From: Dyella marensis
GTDB lineage: Bacteria; Pseudomonadota; Gammaproteobacteria; Xanthomonadales; Rhodanobacteraceae
Direction of reading: 5' to 3'
NCBI RefSeq assembly: GCF_900112865.1
Contig: NZ_FONH01000003.1
Location: forward strand, 80,005-144,004
DNA length: 64,000 nucleotides
Shown here: positions 43,760-52,836 of the stretch, piece after piece
Layout of the letters: every line of letters starts with the position of its first letter
Position numbering within the stretch: position 1 is the first letter of the stretch
Notes under the pieces: generated by a model
The model's database searches: none
The model's input: the letters and a program-made list of their open reading frames with translations, nothing else
Told to the model about the DNA's origin: nothing
Made by a program: the position numbers and the translations under genes

Positions 43760-46129
43760 ATGAATACCCTCATGGCACGCTTTCCCCATCGTGCCGTCGC
43801 GGCTGCGCTGTCGGTGCTCGCCTTGACTTCAGCGACGGCTGCACCGGCGCAGGAGCACCCGCATGCGACTCCCTCCACGGCGCCGGTGGACATCGCCAAC
43901 CCCCTGGTCGGAACCGCCCCGCTCGACAACCAGGCCCTGCTCGGCAATGCGCCACCGCCCGGCGAGCCCACCTACACCGGCATGACCACGCCAGGCGCCA
44001 GCTTGCCGCAGAGCGCCACCGAAGCCGCGCCGGTCAATATCAATGCCGACCTGAGCTTTGCCACCGGCGTGCCCGTGGCCTACGACTACCGGCGCCCCAC
44101 CATGTTCGGTTTCAGCGGCGGCGGTTCGACCTATGGTGCCCGCGGCGCACCCATCGTCATGCCCGTGGTGGGCGACTGGACCGTACCGCCGGACTACATG
44201 GCGTCGTACTACGACAAGGCCACGGAGCGGGCATCGCCCGGTTACTACGCCGTAGACCTGGCCACGTTCCGCACGAAGGCCGAGTTGACGGCCACGCAGT
44301 GGACCAGCCTGATGCGCTTCACGTTCCCGGAAAGCCACCGGTCGAACGTGGTCCTCAACCTTCGCCGCGCCGGCGGCGAGGTGGAAGTGGTGGACGACCG
44401 CACGATCCGCGGTATCGCCACGGCCGGCCGCCGCGACCGGGACACCGATGGTCCTTACTTCGTCGCCGAGTTCTCGCGGCCATTCACGGCGTTCGGCACC
44501 TTCCATGCGGAGGTCACCGCGAAGGGCGAGGGTCTGGGCCGCGAAGACGTGAAGGCGGGGCGCCGGAACGTTTCGGGCGACTATGCCGGGGCCTACGTCA
44601 CCTACGACACCAAGGCGGGCGACCAGGTGGTGGTGCGTATCGCTCATGGCCACAGCGCCGCGGAAGCCCAGCAGCGGCTTCGTGCGCAGGACAGCGACAC
44701 CGACTTCGATCGCGCGCACGTGAAGGCGCGCGCCCGCTGGGCGGAACTGTTCGATCGCGTGGAAGTGACCGGCGGCACGGCCAGGCAGCGCATGCTGTTC
44801 TATTCGACGCTCTATCACTCCTTCGCCAGCCCGCGGATGATCGCCCGCAAGGGCGAGCACTACACCGGCGCCGACGGGCGCGACCAGGTGGCGGACTACG
44901 ATCATTACGGGCCGGTGCCCTTCTGGGATACGGGCCGCAACCAGATCGTGCTGCTGATGCTGCTGGAGCCGCAGGTGGTGCAGGACATCATGCGCTCCGA
45001 GCTCGATATGGCGCGTGAGCGCGGCTACATGAATACCTCGTTCCATGGCGACCATGCGGTCTTGCTGTATGACGGCGCATGGCGGCGCGGCATTCCGTTC
45101 GACTATGCCGGCGCCTACACCTACCTGCGCAAGAACGCGACCGATCCCAATGGGCCGCGCGGCTATCTGGCCGAGTACATGAAGAACGGCTGGATCTCCG
45201 ACATCGTTCCTGCGGAAAATCCCAGTCCACCGTATGCCGGCGGCAAGGCCGGCGCGGCCACCACGCTCGAATATGCCTGGGACGATCACGCGCTGGCCGA
45301 CGTCGCGCAGCGGCTCGGCAAGACGGACGACGCGCAGATGTTCCTGCGCCGCGCCGCGAACTACCGCAACGTATTCGATCCCTCCGTGGGTTTCGTCCGC
45401 GGGCGCAGGGAAGATGGCCAGTGGATCGCGCCGTTCGATCCGGGCGAGCCGTACTACAACTTCATGATGAAGGAAGCCTCGGGCTGGTCCACGCTATGGC
45501 TGGTGCCGCACGACGTGCAGGGCCTGGTCGGCCTGCTCGGCGGACGCGATGCGTTCAATGCCAAGCTCGACGCGTTCTTTTCAACGCCTTACCAGCCGAA
45601 AGGCGTCTGCCGCGATTGCACCGGCCTGATCGGCCAATACGTGCAGGGCAACCAGCCGGACCAGCAGGCGGCCTATCTCTATGCCTGGAGCGGTCAGCCG
45701 TGGAAGACGCAGGCGCTGGTGCGGCGCATCCTGGCCGAGCTGTACGGCAGCGATGCGAGCGGCTACGGCTTTCCGGGCATGGACGACCAGGGCTCGACCT
45801 CGTCGTGGTATGTGCTGAGCGCGATGGGCTTCTATCCGGTCGATCCGTCGAGTCCCGACTACATCCTCGGCAGTCCGATCTTCGACCGGGTGCGCCTGCG
45901 CATGGGCAACGGCAAGGTGTTCGAGATCGTCGCGCGCAACAACTCGGCGCAGAACCTCTACATCCAGTCGGCCACGCTCGACGGCAAGCCATGGACAAAG
46001 CCCTGGTTGAGCCACGCCGATATCGCCAAGGGCGCCAGGCTGGTGCTTACGATGGGGCCGCAGCCGAACAAGGCCTGGGGGGCTGATCCGCACGATGTGC
46101 CGCCCTCGATGTCGAAGGGCGGGTCCTGA
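43760..46129 (+). CDS. GH92 family alpha-mannosidase, exported
   Basis: A 789-residue enzyme with signal peptide (about 1-30, APA), an N-terminal beta-sandwich (about 45-270) and an (alpha/alpha)6 barrel (about 310-770). Family motifs seen are PFWDTGR, SFHGDHAV, TTLEYAWDDH, GQYVQGNQP, and GMDDQGSTSSWYVLSAMGFYPV. GH92 enzymes are calcium-dependent exo-alpha-mannosidases. As I recall, most members read GNEPSHH where this one reads GNQPDQQ, so bond or substrate preference may differ. AAGGAAAACCGC precedes the ATG. The receptor gene upstream is a natural partner. Confidence 0.9.
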   Translation: MNTLMARFPHRAVAAALSVLALTSATAAPAQEHPHATPSTAPVDIANPLVGTAPLDNQALLGNAPPPGEPTYTGMTTPGASLPQSATEAAPVNINADLSFATGVPVAYDYRRPTMFGFSGGGSTYGARGAPIVMPVVGDWTVPPDYMASYYDKATERASPGYYAVDLATFRTKAELTATQWTSLMRFTFPESHRSNVVLNLRRAGGEVEVVDDRTIRGIATAGRRDRDTDGPYFVAEFSRPFTAFGTFHAEVTAKGEGLGREDVKAGRRNVSGDYAGAYVTYDTKAGDQVVVRIAHGHSAAEAQQRLRAQDSDTDFDRAHVKARARWAELFDRVEVTGGTARQRMLFYSTLYHSFASPRMIARKGEHYTGADGRDQVADYDHYGPVPFWDTGRNQIVLLMLLEPQVVQDIMRSELDMARERGYMNTSFHGDHAVLLYDGAWRRGIPFDYAGAYTYLRKNATDPNGPRGYLAEYMKNGWISDIVPAENPSPPYAGGKAGAATTLEYAWDDHALADVAQRLGKTDDAQMFLRRAANYRNVFDPSVGFVRGRREDGQWIAPFDPGEPYYNFMMKEASGWSTLWLVPHDVQGLVGLLGGRDAFNAKLDAFFSTPYQPKGVCRDCTGLIGQYVQGNQPDQQAAYLYAWSGQPWKTQALVRRILAELYGSDASGYGFPGMDDQGSTSSWYVLSAMGFYPVDPSSPDYILGSPIFDRVRLRMGNGKVFEIVARNNSAQNLYIQSATLDGKPWTKPWLSHADIAKGARLVLTMGPQPNKAWGADPHDVPPSMSKGGS

Positions 46130-46156
46130 ACGATCGAGGCGACCCCGACGGCGGAC

Positions 46157-47680
46157 TCACGACCAGACGAGTTCGCCGTCGTATCCGCAGCTGACCGTGG
46201 CGCCTCCCTGGAGCTCGACCACATCGGTGACGAAATTGATGCGTTGATCTTCGTGCAGCAGCGCCAGGGATGGTATGTCCCAGATGCGCAGGCAGTTGTC
46301 CTCTCCGCAGGTGGCCAGTCGTCCGTCGCGCAGGAAGCGCACCCGGCGCACGGCGGCGGCATGGGCTGTAAAGGACGCCGTTTCCACCAGCCGTTCCCCG
46401 TCGAACGCCCATAGCCTGACGTTGCCGTTGGCATCGCCGGTGGCCAGAGCTTCCGGGTGGGCATCGATGGTCCTCATGGGGTGTGGCGTCTGCCGCCTGG
46501 CGATGCACTGGTCGCGTTGCAGATCCCAGATGCGCAGGCTGCCGTCTTCCGACGCGCTGGCGAGGAGGTCGTCCGCCAAGGCGGCCAGGCCCCAGACCCA
46601 GCCTTGGTGGCCTTCGAGCATGCGCAGGCGTTCTCCTTGCGCAGACCAGAGCTGGATGGAGTGGTCGGCGCCGCCGGTGGCGATCAGCCGATCCGACAGC
46701 CGTGCGATCGACAGCGCGGCGGCGCGGTGTGCGGTCACGGTCTTGAGGCACCGGCCGGAAGCGGTTGCCCAGAAGCGCAGGGTCCGGTCGCGCGAGATCG
46801 ACGCGAGCAGGCCGTTGCCGATGTCGGCGAGCCCGAGCACGGACTGGCCATGGCCGGTCAGCGTGCGGATCGCGGTGCCGTCCGCTTTCCAGAGACGGAT
46901 GTTGCCGTCGCGACCGCCGCTGGCCAGGCCTCCGCCGGCCAGCGTGGCGAGTGCCCAGATATAGCCCTGGTGATGTGCTGTTGCGATGGGCTCCGCATCC
47001 TCGCCTTGCGTGCGATGAAAAAGCAGGTCGCTGCGCAGTATGTACTTGGTTCCTCGCGTCACCGTTGCGCCGGCATGCCACACGCCGTGGTCGAACAGGA
47101 TCAGGCTGCCGGCCCTGGGGCGTACACGGGCGACGATGTCGTCCGCGCTTTCTCCGTGCGCCGGGCCGGCGCCATAGAACAAGGTATCGCCGCCCTCGAA
47201 CTCGTTGCCGTCCGTCAGGTACACCATGAAGGTGAGCATGGAGCGGCAATCCGGTCCGCGATGGTGCACACCGTCCTGGTGGATGCGGAACTGCTGGCCA
47301 GGGCGGTATCGGCACAGCCGGAGCCGTTCGTTGACGCCTTGCAGGCGCCAACCGGTGCGCTGGTCGGCATCGAGCAGGTTTTCAGCGCCGCCTTGGCACA
47401 CTTCGTTGAGGCGGCGCAGCAATCGCTCCGCCAGCGCCGGGTCGTCGAGGACCTGGCGATCGTTGTTGCGGTACGAAGGCGGGTAGTCCGATTCGGCGCT
47501 CGCGAATCCTCGCGCCTCGGCTTGGGCGATCAACGCCTTGCATTCGGTCGCCGAGAGAAAGTCCGCGATGAGGATGCAGTTGCCGAGCGAGCGGGGCAGG
47601 GGATATTCGATGGCGCGCGATCGCGGGTCATCGTGGATACCCGGTGCTTCCAGATCCGACACGGTACTGATCGCTTCCAT
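46157..47680 (-). CDS. 2-oxoglutarate/Fe(II) oxygenase fused to a WD40 propeller
   Basis: A 507-residue cytosolic fusion. The N-terminal domain (about 20-222) is a prolyl-4-hydroxylase-like oxygenase with iron ligands His134 and Asp136 (FRIHQDG) and distal His202 (WHAGATV), and Lys212 ten residues later for 2-oxoglutarate, as in P4H enzymes. The double-His and RYRPGQQF pattern is family-like. Residues 233-507 are about seven WD40 blades (LASGGRDGNIRLW, LASISRDRTLRFW, IATGGADHSIQLW and others). The propeller probably selects the substrate. It is divergent from a TetR gene, with two palindromes between. I know of no described protein with exactly this arrangement. Confidence 0.9.
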   Translation of the reverse strand: MEAISTVSDLEAPGIHDDPRSRAIEYPLPRSLGNCILIADFLSATECKALIAQAEARGFASAESDYPPSYRNNDRQVLDDPALAERLLRRLNEVCQGGAENLLDADQRTGWRLQGVNERLRLCRYRPGQQFRIHQDGVHHRGPDCRSMLTFMVYLTDGNEFEGGDTLFYGAGPAHGESADDIVARVRPRAGSLILFDHGVWHAGATVTRGTKYILRSDLLFHRTQGEDAEPIATAHHQGYIWALATLAGGGLASGGRDGNIRLWKADGTAIRTLTGHGQSVLGLADIGNGLLASISRDRTLRFWATASGRCLKTVTAHRAAALSIARLSDRLIATGGADHSIQLWSAQGERLRMLEGHQGWVWGLAALADDLLASASEDGSLRIWDLQRDQCIARRQTPHPMRTIDAHPEALATGDANGNVRLWAFDGERLVETASFTAHAAAVRRVRFLRDGRLATCGEDNCLRIWDIPSLALLHEDQRINFVTDVVELQGGATVSCGYDGELVWS

Positions 47681-47693
47681 GGCGCCCTCGTTC

Positions 47694-47709
47694 TTGGTTG
47701 CATGACCAA
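47694..47709. promoter_or_regulatory. TetR operator-like palindrome, copy 1
   Basis: TTGGTTGCATGACCAA is a near-perfect 16-base inverted repeat 13 bases before the oxygenase-WD40 start on the minus strand. A second site with the same arms is at 47755-47770. The divergent TetR product probably binds both. Confidence 0.72.
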
Positions 47710-47754
47710 TTAATCGCCACGCTACTCCTCCGCATACTCGCGATCAAGGAATAT

Positions 47755-47770
47755 TTGGGTGTATAACCAA
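47755..47770. promoter_or_regulatory. TetR operator-like palindrome, copy 2
   Basis: TTGGGTGTATAACCAA shares the TTGG and ACCAA arms and AT-centred core with copy 1 (11 of 16 identical). It ends 16 bases before the TetR start, a usual place for autorepression. Confidence 0.72.
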
Positions 47771-47786
47771 GAAACGGAGGGCGCCC

Positions 47787-48455
47787 ATGCCACGCAAACC
47801 CAATACCGAGCTGCGCCGGCAGCAGATCGTCGACGGCCTGCTCAGGACCATCGCCGCCCAGGGCTATACCGGGGCCACCATCCAGGCGATCGCCAGCGCA
47901 TCCGGCCTTGCCCCCGGACTGGTCCACTATCACTTCCGCGACAAGCGCGAGATCCTGGTGACCCTGGTCGAACAGCTGGGCGCCTATGCCGCCTCGCGCT
48001 TCCAGGCGCGCGCCGCCGTCGCCGCCAATGCCCGCGAACGCCTGCGCGCCTACATCGACGCGCGCCTGGCCTACGGCAGCGATGCCAATCCGGATGCGGT
48101 GGCCGCCTGGGTGATGATCGGCGCCGAAGCCGTACGCGAGCCGGACGTGCGCGAGATCTACCAGCGTGCCGTACGGCAGGAGATCGCGCTGATCCGCCGG
48201 CTGCTGCGGGCCTACCTGCTGGAATGCGGCAAGCGGGTGCACAAGCTGGATGCGTTCGCCGCCGGCCTCCTCGCCTTCGTCGAGGGTGTGTTTGTCCTGG
48301 CGAGCAATGCGCGAACGCTGGTGCCGACCGGTTTTGCCGCCGATATGGCCGCCGCGTGGGTCGAGCGTTACGTCGCCGCGGAACTGCCGGTGGCAGGGCA
48401 TGCAGTCGCCGGCAAGAAGACCGTGCGGCAAAAATCGAAAGGAGGGCAGCGATGA
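47787..48455 (+). CDS. TetR/AcrR family regulator (BetI-like)
   Basis: A 222-residue regulator with a helix-turn-helix (RRQQIVDGLLRTIAAQGY, IASASGLAPGLVHYHFRDK, about 10-56) typical of TetR proteins. The ligand domain is all helical and ends in a long basic tail (AGKKTVRQKSKGGQR), which is unusual. It is divergent from the oxygenase-WD40 gene and overlaps the next gene (ATGA at 48452-48455). Two palindromes in the spacer are the likely sites, so it probably controls both the fusion gene and its own operon. Confidence 0.9.
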   Translation: MPRKPNTELRRQQIVDGLLRTIAAQGYTGATIQAIASASGLAPGLVHYHFRDKREILVTLVEQLGAYAASRFQARAAVAANARERLRAYIDARLAYGSDANPDAVAAWVMIGAEAVREPDVREIYQRAVRQEIALIRRLLRAYLLECGKRVHKLDAFAAGLLAFVEGVFVLASNARTLVPTGFAADMAAAWVERYVAAELPVAGHAVAGKKTVRQKSKGGQR

Positions 48456-49120
48456 AAGCGCGACCGCTCACGGACAATGCGTTGCCGGACGCTCGCGTCA
48501 GCGCCGATCTTCGATACTGGGAGGCGACCTGGGCCGGCCTCGGCGTGACAACCGCGCCTCGCCAGGCCTTCGACCAGTTGCGCCAGCGCTACGACGAACC
48601 GCATCGCGCCTATCACACGCGCGAACACTTGGAGCACTGTCTCTCCCTGCTCGCCGGAGCACGCAGCCAATGCGAGCATCCGGACGAAGTGGCGCTGGCC
48701 CTGTGGTTCCACGATGCGATCTACGAGCCCCTTCGTTCCGGCAACGAAGCGGCCAGCGCAGACTGGCTGGTCGAAGTCGCCCGCACCGCCGGGGTGGCCG
48801 AAACATCGATCGCGCGGATGCACGCGCTGGTCATGGCCACCCGGCACGATGCGCCCGTGCAGCGGCATGACGAAAGCATCCTGGTGGATATCGACCTGGC
48901 CATCCTCGGCGCGGCGCCCGAGCGATTCGATGCTTACGAAGCGCAGATACGCCGCGAGTATCGCTGGGCGCCCGGCCCGATCTACAAGGCGGGCCGGGCG
49001 CGCATCCTGCAGGCTTTCCTGGATCGACCCGCCATCTACGTCACGGCGATGTTCCATCGCCGGTTCGAGCAGGCCGCGCGAGCGAATATCGCGCGCTCGC
49101 TGGCCCGGCTGCAGCGCTAG
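48452..49120 (+). CDS. HD-domain metal-dependent phosphohydrolase-like protein
   Basis: A 222-residue protein with an HD-superfamily core: YHTREHLEHCL (His55, His59), ALWFHDAIYE (His87-Asp88) and ILVDIDLAILG for a later Asp. These match the predicted metal-dependent HD phosphohydrolase family of unknown substrate (probably nucleotide-like). The first codon overlaps the TetR stop, so it is expressed with that regulator. GGAGGGCAGCG precedes the ATG. Neighbouring genes suggest a shared response with the oxygenase-WD40 protein. Confidence 0.88.
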   Translation: MKARPLTDNALPDARVSADLRYWEATWAGLGVTTAPRQAFDQLRQRYDEPHRAYHTREHLEHCLSLLAGARSQCEHPDEVALALWFHDAIYEPLRSGNEAASADWLVEVARTAGVAETSIARMHALVMATRHDAPVQRHDESILVDIDLAILGAAPERFDAYEAQIRREYRWAPGPIYKAGRARILQAFLDRPAIYVTAMFHRRFEQAARANIARSLARLQR

Positions 49121-49140
49121 CCTCGCCATGGCCGCAGGGC

Positions 49141-50199
49141 TCACCGCCGCCTGAGGTAACGCAATACCGCCGCTTCGAGCTGGCGCGGCCGATGGGTCGC
49201 CAGTGCCGGCGCGAGCCGGAGCAGGCTGCCGTCCTCCCAGCCGGTGAATGCGCTGGGATGGATATAGGACGCCCGGCAGACGCTCGGCGTGTTGCGCAAC
49301 ATGCAGGCGACCTGCTTGATCACCTCGTTCATCGCCTGCTGCCGCGCCAGTTTCGATGCATGCGGCGGCAACGGCGTGCGACTGAGCAGGCCGATGGCGT
49401 GCACCGTGCCTGCCCAGGTGCGGAAATCTTTTGCAGTGAAATCGTCGCCGCCGGCCTGTCGCAGATATTCGTTGACCATGCCCGAGTCCACGGCCTGCCG
49501 CTTGCCGTCGTCATCGACATACTGGAACAGCCTCTGCCCGGGCAATTGCTGGATGCGCGATAGCAGGCGCACCAGCCGCCTATCGTTGAGCTCGATCTCG
49601 CTTCTGCGTCCGCTCTTGGAGCGGAAACTGAGCCGCAAGCGTCCGCGCTCCGCATGGAGGTGATGCGAGCGCAGCGTGGTCAAGCCGTAGCTCCCGTTCT
49701 CGCTGGCATACGATTCGTTGCCGATGCGAATCAGTGTCGTGTCGAGCAGCCGCACCACCAGGGCGAGCACTTTATCCCTGGGCCATCCCGGCAAGGCAAG
49801 GTCGGCGCGAACCCTGCGCCGGATGCGCGGAAGCGCCGCGCCGAACGCTTCGATATGCGCGAACTTCCGGTCGTCTCTTACGCGGCGCCAGCGAGGATGG
49901 TAGCGATACTGCTTGCGGCCCCTGGCATCCCTGCCGGTGGCCTGAAGATGGCCGCGCGGATGTGCGCAGATCCATACGTCCTCATAGGCGGGCGGTATCG
50001 CCAAGGCGCGAATGCGCGCGAGCACTTCCTCGCGCGTCACCCGTCGGCCGCGCGCATCCAGATAGATGAAACCTTTGCCGCGGCGATATCGGCGCAACCC
50101 GGGCTGGTCGTCGCAGACATAGAGCAGCCGCTCGGCCGCAGCGTCCGATTCCCCAGGTGCGATGAATTTGCGCCGCGCCACGCGTGCTTGCTTTGCCAT
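49141..50199 (-). CDS. DNA topoisomerase IB (poxvirus-like)
   Basis: A 352-residue topoisomerase similar in length to bacterial type IB enzymes (about 346). Catalytic residues are visible: Arg158 in TLIRIGN, the Lys-containing beta hairpin (RSKSGRR), Arg260 in KDFRTWAG, and active-site Tyr312 in ASYIHP. It relaxes DNA supercoils by a 3'-phosphotyrosine link. AAAGGCGCT precedes the ATG at 50199. The N-terminus is basic (MAKQARVARRKF). It is convergent with the HD-domain gene, 20 bases away. Confidence 0.93.
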   Translation of the reverse strand: MAKQARVARRKFIAPGESDAAAERLLYVCDDQPGLRRYRRGKGFIYLDARGRRVTREEVLARIRALAIPPAYEDVWICAHPRGHLQATGRDARGRKQYRYHPRWRRVRDDRKFAHIEAFGAALPRIRRRVRADLALPGWPRDKVLALVVRLLDTTLIRIGNESYASENGSYGLTTLRSHHLHAERGRLRLSFRSKSGRRSEIELNDRRLVRLLSRIQQLPGQRLFQYVDDDGKRQAVDSGMVNEYLRQAGGDDFTAKDFRTWAGTVHAIGLLSRTPLPPHASKLARQQAMNEVIKQVACMLRNTPSVCRASYIHPSAFTGWEDGSLLRLAPALATHRPRQLEAAVLRYLRRR

Positions 50200-50398
50200 A
50201 GCGCCTTTAGATTTCCAGCGGTGGCGTGAATGCAGCGGCGGATCGAGATGAAATCCATCTCCAGGGCTTGTGCTCGAGGCTGTCTGCGCATTCTCAACAG
50301 CGAGCGGTCGATGGCTTTTTTCCGCGGATTTCACGGCTATACCACCCGGCTCTACCTATAACTCTGCCTGCCGCGAAACGGCGCTACAGGAGAATGTG

Positions 50399-50584
50399 AT
50401 GGACAAGAATCGCATTGAAGGCACCAAGCACGAAGTCAAAGGTGCAGTCAAAGAAGGCGTAGGCAAGGTCACCAACAATCCGGTCAAGGAAGCGGCGGGC
50501 AATCTCGAAAAGAATGCCGGCAAGATCCAGAAGGAGATTGGCAAGGAGAAGGATCGCCAGCGCGATTACGATAAGCACCACTGA
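50399..50584 (+). CDS. CsbD-family stress protein
   Basis: A 61-residue hydrophilic protein with the CsbD pattern NRIEGTKHEVKGAVKEGVGKV and repeated amphipathic lysine-rich helices. CsbD proteins accumulate in general stress and stationary phase; function unknown. ACAGGAG precedes the ATG. It is divergent from the topoisomerase IB gene. Confidence 0.93.
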   Translation: MDKNRIEGTKHEVKGAVKEGVGKVTNNPVKEAAGNLEKNAGKIQKEIGKEKDRQRDYDKHH

Positions 50585-50902
50585 TGCAGGCTTCGGAAGG
50601 CGGCGGGTTCCAACGCCGCCTTCCGGCTTGTCCGCTGGAGTTGTCGACGCCGATATGACGAACGAAGTCCGGTTCGCGCGGTGTGTTGAGAGCGAAATCT
50701 TGCTTAGAGCTTGCTGCGGCAAGCGGCAGTCGTCGGGCACCCTGGCCTTATGGACGATGGCGCCCCAATGCGGATGCGCCTATCGTTGCCGGACGCATAT
50801 GCAATATATGCGTACTTGCGCGGACGCTGAGCGGCGCGGCCGACAACGGCGTTCTACCGGGGGCGCGGTCACCTATCGAATACGAACGGGAGACCCAGTG
50901 CT
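50585..50902. other. Upstream spacer with an inverted repeat
   Basis: This 318-base spacer before the secreted-protein gene has no supported gene. The only clear element is the 21-base inverted repeat at 50793-50813. Some short open frames exist but lack start signals. Confidence 0.4.
50793..50813. promoter_or_regulatory. AT-centred inverted repeat upstream of the secreted-protein gene
   Basis: ACGCATAT and ATATGCGT form perfect eight-base arms with the spacer GCAAT. It lies 90 bases before the start at 50903. The shape fits a dimer-binding operator or a short hairpin; no known regulator class can be named. Confidence 0.45.
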
Positions 50903-52756
50903 ATGAAGACTCGTCTGCTCATTGCCGTTGCGGCCGTGGGAGCGGCCACCTGTGCTTTCGGCACCTCGCCAACCACCCTGAAGCTGCAGCGAGGAGGCAC
51001 CACCGTACCGGTGACCACGCCTCTCGGCGGCGCGCCATATGCCAGCCTGGAACTGGATCCGGCGATGAGCGCCGGGGATGCCGATTCGGGCGATGTCGGC
51101 GACATCGGTTCAAGACCCGTGGTGAATCGCGGCCTGCCGCACGGCCATGCCGGCGGCAACAGCATGGGCACCGCCAGGCGCGCCAAATCGAGCCCCGAGC
51201 TTCTGGGTGGCTTCGACGGCCTCAATTTCCACGACCAGCGCTACGCCAACGGCGGCAATCAGTTCTCGATCGAGCCGCCCGATCAGGGGCTTTGCGCCGG
51301 CAACGGCTTCGTGGTGGAAAGCGTCAACGACGTGCTGGCGATCTACAGCAGCAACGGCGGCAAGCTGGTCGGCCCCGTCGATCTCAACACCTTCTATCAC
51401 TACCCCGCGGCGATCAATCGCAGCACCGGCGCGTACGGGCCCGAGATCACCGATCCGAGCTGCTACTACGACGCAGGCGTGCAGCGCTGGTTCCATGTCG
51501 TGCTGACGATCGACCGCGTGGGCACGACCTCGTCGTTCTCCGGCAACAACCACCTCGACATTGCGGTCAGCCAGAGCGCCGATCCGACCGGCGCCTGGAA
51601 CATCTACCGCCTGCCGGTGCAGAACAACGGTACGCAGGGCACGCCGGACCACGGTTGCGCGGGCGGCTTCTGCCTGGGCGACTATCCGCACATCGGCGTC
51701 GACGCCAATGCGATCTTCCTGACTACCAACGAGTACGCGCTGTTCGCCGATGGCTTCTATGGCGCGCAGATCTACGTCATCGCCAAGCGGGCACTGGTCG
51801 CTGGCGATGCCGCCAACGTGGCGATGTTCAACGCCGGCGACCCGGCCATTCCGGCCCCTGCGTTCACGGTATGGCCCGCGGTCTCGTCCGGCGGACAATA
51901 TGCCACCGGGCTTGGTGGCACCGAGTACCTGCTCAGCTCGGACGCCGTGTTCTACGACTCGGGCACCTCCAACACCTTGTGGTTGTGGTCGGTGACCCAT
52001 ACGCAGGCCATCGACAGTGCGCCGTCGGCCGTCACGTTGAACGTCGCGCCATTGACGGTGAAGCCATACGCGGTACCGAGCAGCCTGGCGCGGCAGAAGC
52101 CCGGCAGCACACCGTTGCGCGACTGCTTTGCCTTGACCGGCTGCGCGCCGACGTACCTCGGTTACCCGAACTTCGTCTACCCGGCGCCGCGCGACCTGGC
52201 AGTGAACGACTCGCGCATGCAGCAGGTCAGCTACGCCAACGGCAAGCTCTGGGGCACGCTGGATACCGACGTGCTGCTCGGTGACGGCAGCCACGGCTCA
52301 GGCATCAGCTACTTCGTCATCAATCCGGACTCTGGTGGCATCTTCGCCAACGGCACGCTGGCCTTGCCGGACGCGAACCTGACTTATGGCGCGGCGGCGG
52401 TGACGCAGAGCGGGCGCGGCGTCATCGCGTTCACGGTGGTCGGCCCCAACGACTATCCGAGCGCGGGCTACGCCAGCCTGGATGCGAAGGCCGGCGCTGG
52501 CGACGTGCACATCGCCGCAGCCGGCGCGGGCCCCTGGGACGGTTTCACCGGCATCCCCTACCTGGGTGACAACCGTCCGCGCTGGGGCGACTACGGCGCG
52601 GCGGCCGCCGATGGCAACCGGATCTGGCTCGCCTCGGAGTACATCGCGCAGACCTGCAGCCTGGCCCAGTACCTGTCGCCGCCGCTGTTCCAGTGCGGCG
52701 GCACGCGCGGCGCGCTGGGCAACTGGGCGACGCGTGTCTCGATGATCGGGCTGTGA
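50903..52756 (+). CDS. Large secreted protein of unknown family, 617 residues
   Basis: A signal peptide (to about residue 20, CAFG) precedes a Gly-rich linker and a large domain rich in aromatic and beta-strand motifs, with repeated Asp/Asn-rich turns (GGFDGLNFHDQRYANGG, GDYPHIGVDANAIF, GDNRPRWGDYGAAAADG). The pattern suggests a beta-propeller or sialidase-like exo-enzyme, yet I see no Asp-box repeats. Paired cysteines (DHGCAGGFC, DCFALTGC, FQCGG) suggest disulfides. It ends before a hairpin at 52781. GGAGACCCAGTGCT precedes the ATG. Function unknown. Confidence 0.72.
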   Translation: MKTRLLIAVAAVGAATCAFGTSPTTLKLQRGGTTVPVTTPLGGAPYASLELDPAMSAGDADSGDVGDIGSRPVVNRGLPHGHAGGNSMGTARRAKSSPELLGGFDGLNFHDQRYANGGNQFSIEPPDQGLCAGNGFVVESVNDVLAIYSSNGGKLVGPVDLNTFYHYPAAINRSTGAYGPEITDPSCYYDAGVQRWFHVVLTIDRVGTTSSFSGNNHLDIAVSQSADPTGAWNIYRLPVQNNGTQGTPDHGCAGGFCLGDYPHIGVDANAIFLTTNEYALFADGFYGAQIYVIAKRALVAGDAANVAMFNAGDPAIPAPAFTVWPAVSSGGQYATGLGGTEYLLSSDAVFYDSGTSNTLWLWSVTHTQAIDSAPSAVTLNVAPLTVKPYAVPSSLARQKPGSTPLRDCFALTGCAPTYLGYPNFVYPAPRDLAVNDSRMQQVSYANGKLWGTLDTDVLLGDGSHGSGISYFVINPDSGGIFANGTLALPDANLTYGAAAVTQSGRGVIAFTVVGPNDYPSAGYASLDAKAGAGDVHIAAAGAGPWDGFTGIPYLGDNRPRWGDYGAAAADGNRIWLASEYIAQTCSLAQYLSPPLFQCGGTRGALGNWATRVSMIGL

Positions 52757-52780
52757 TGCCGCAGGCAAGGTGACAAACAA

Positions 52781-52811
52781 CGGGCGCGGTGGAGATACCC
52801 CATCGCGCCCG
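52781..52811 (+). terminator. Hairpin between convergent genes
   Basis: CGGGCGCG (52781-52788) and CGCGCCCG (52804-52811) form an eight-base G/C stem with a partly paired loop, 25 bases after the stop of the secreted-protein gene and 26 before the stop of the convergent gene at 52837. There is no T run; it may work in either direction. Confidence 0.5.
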
Positions 52812-52836
52812 CTTCGTCTGCGCAACCGGAAGCCGC

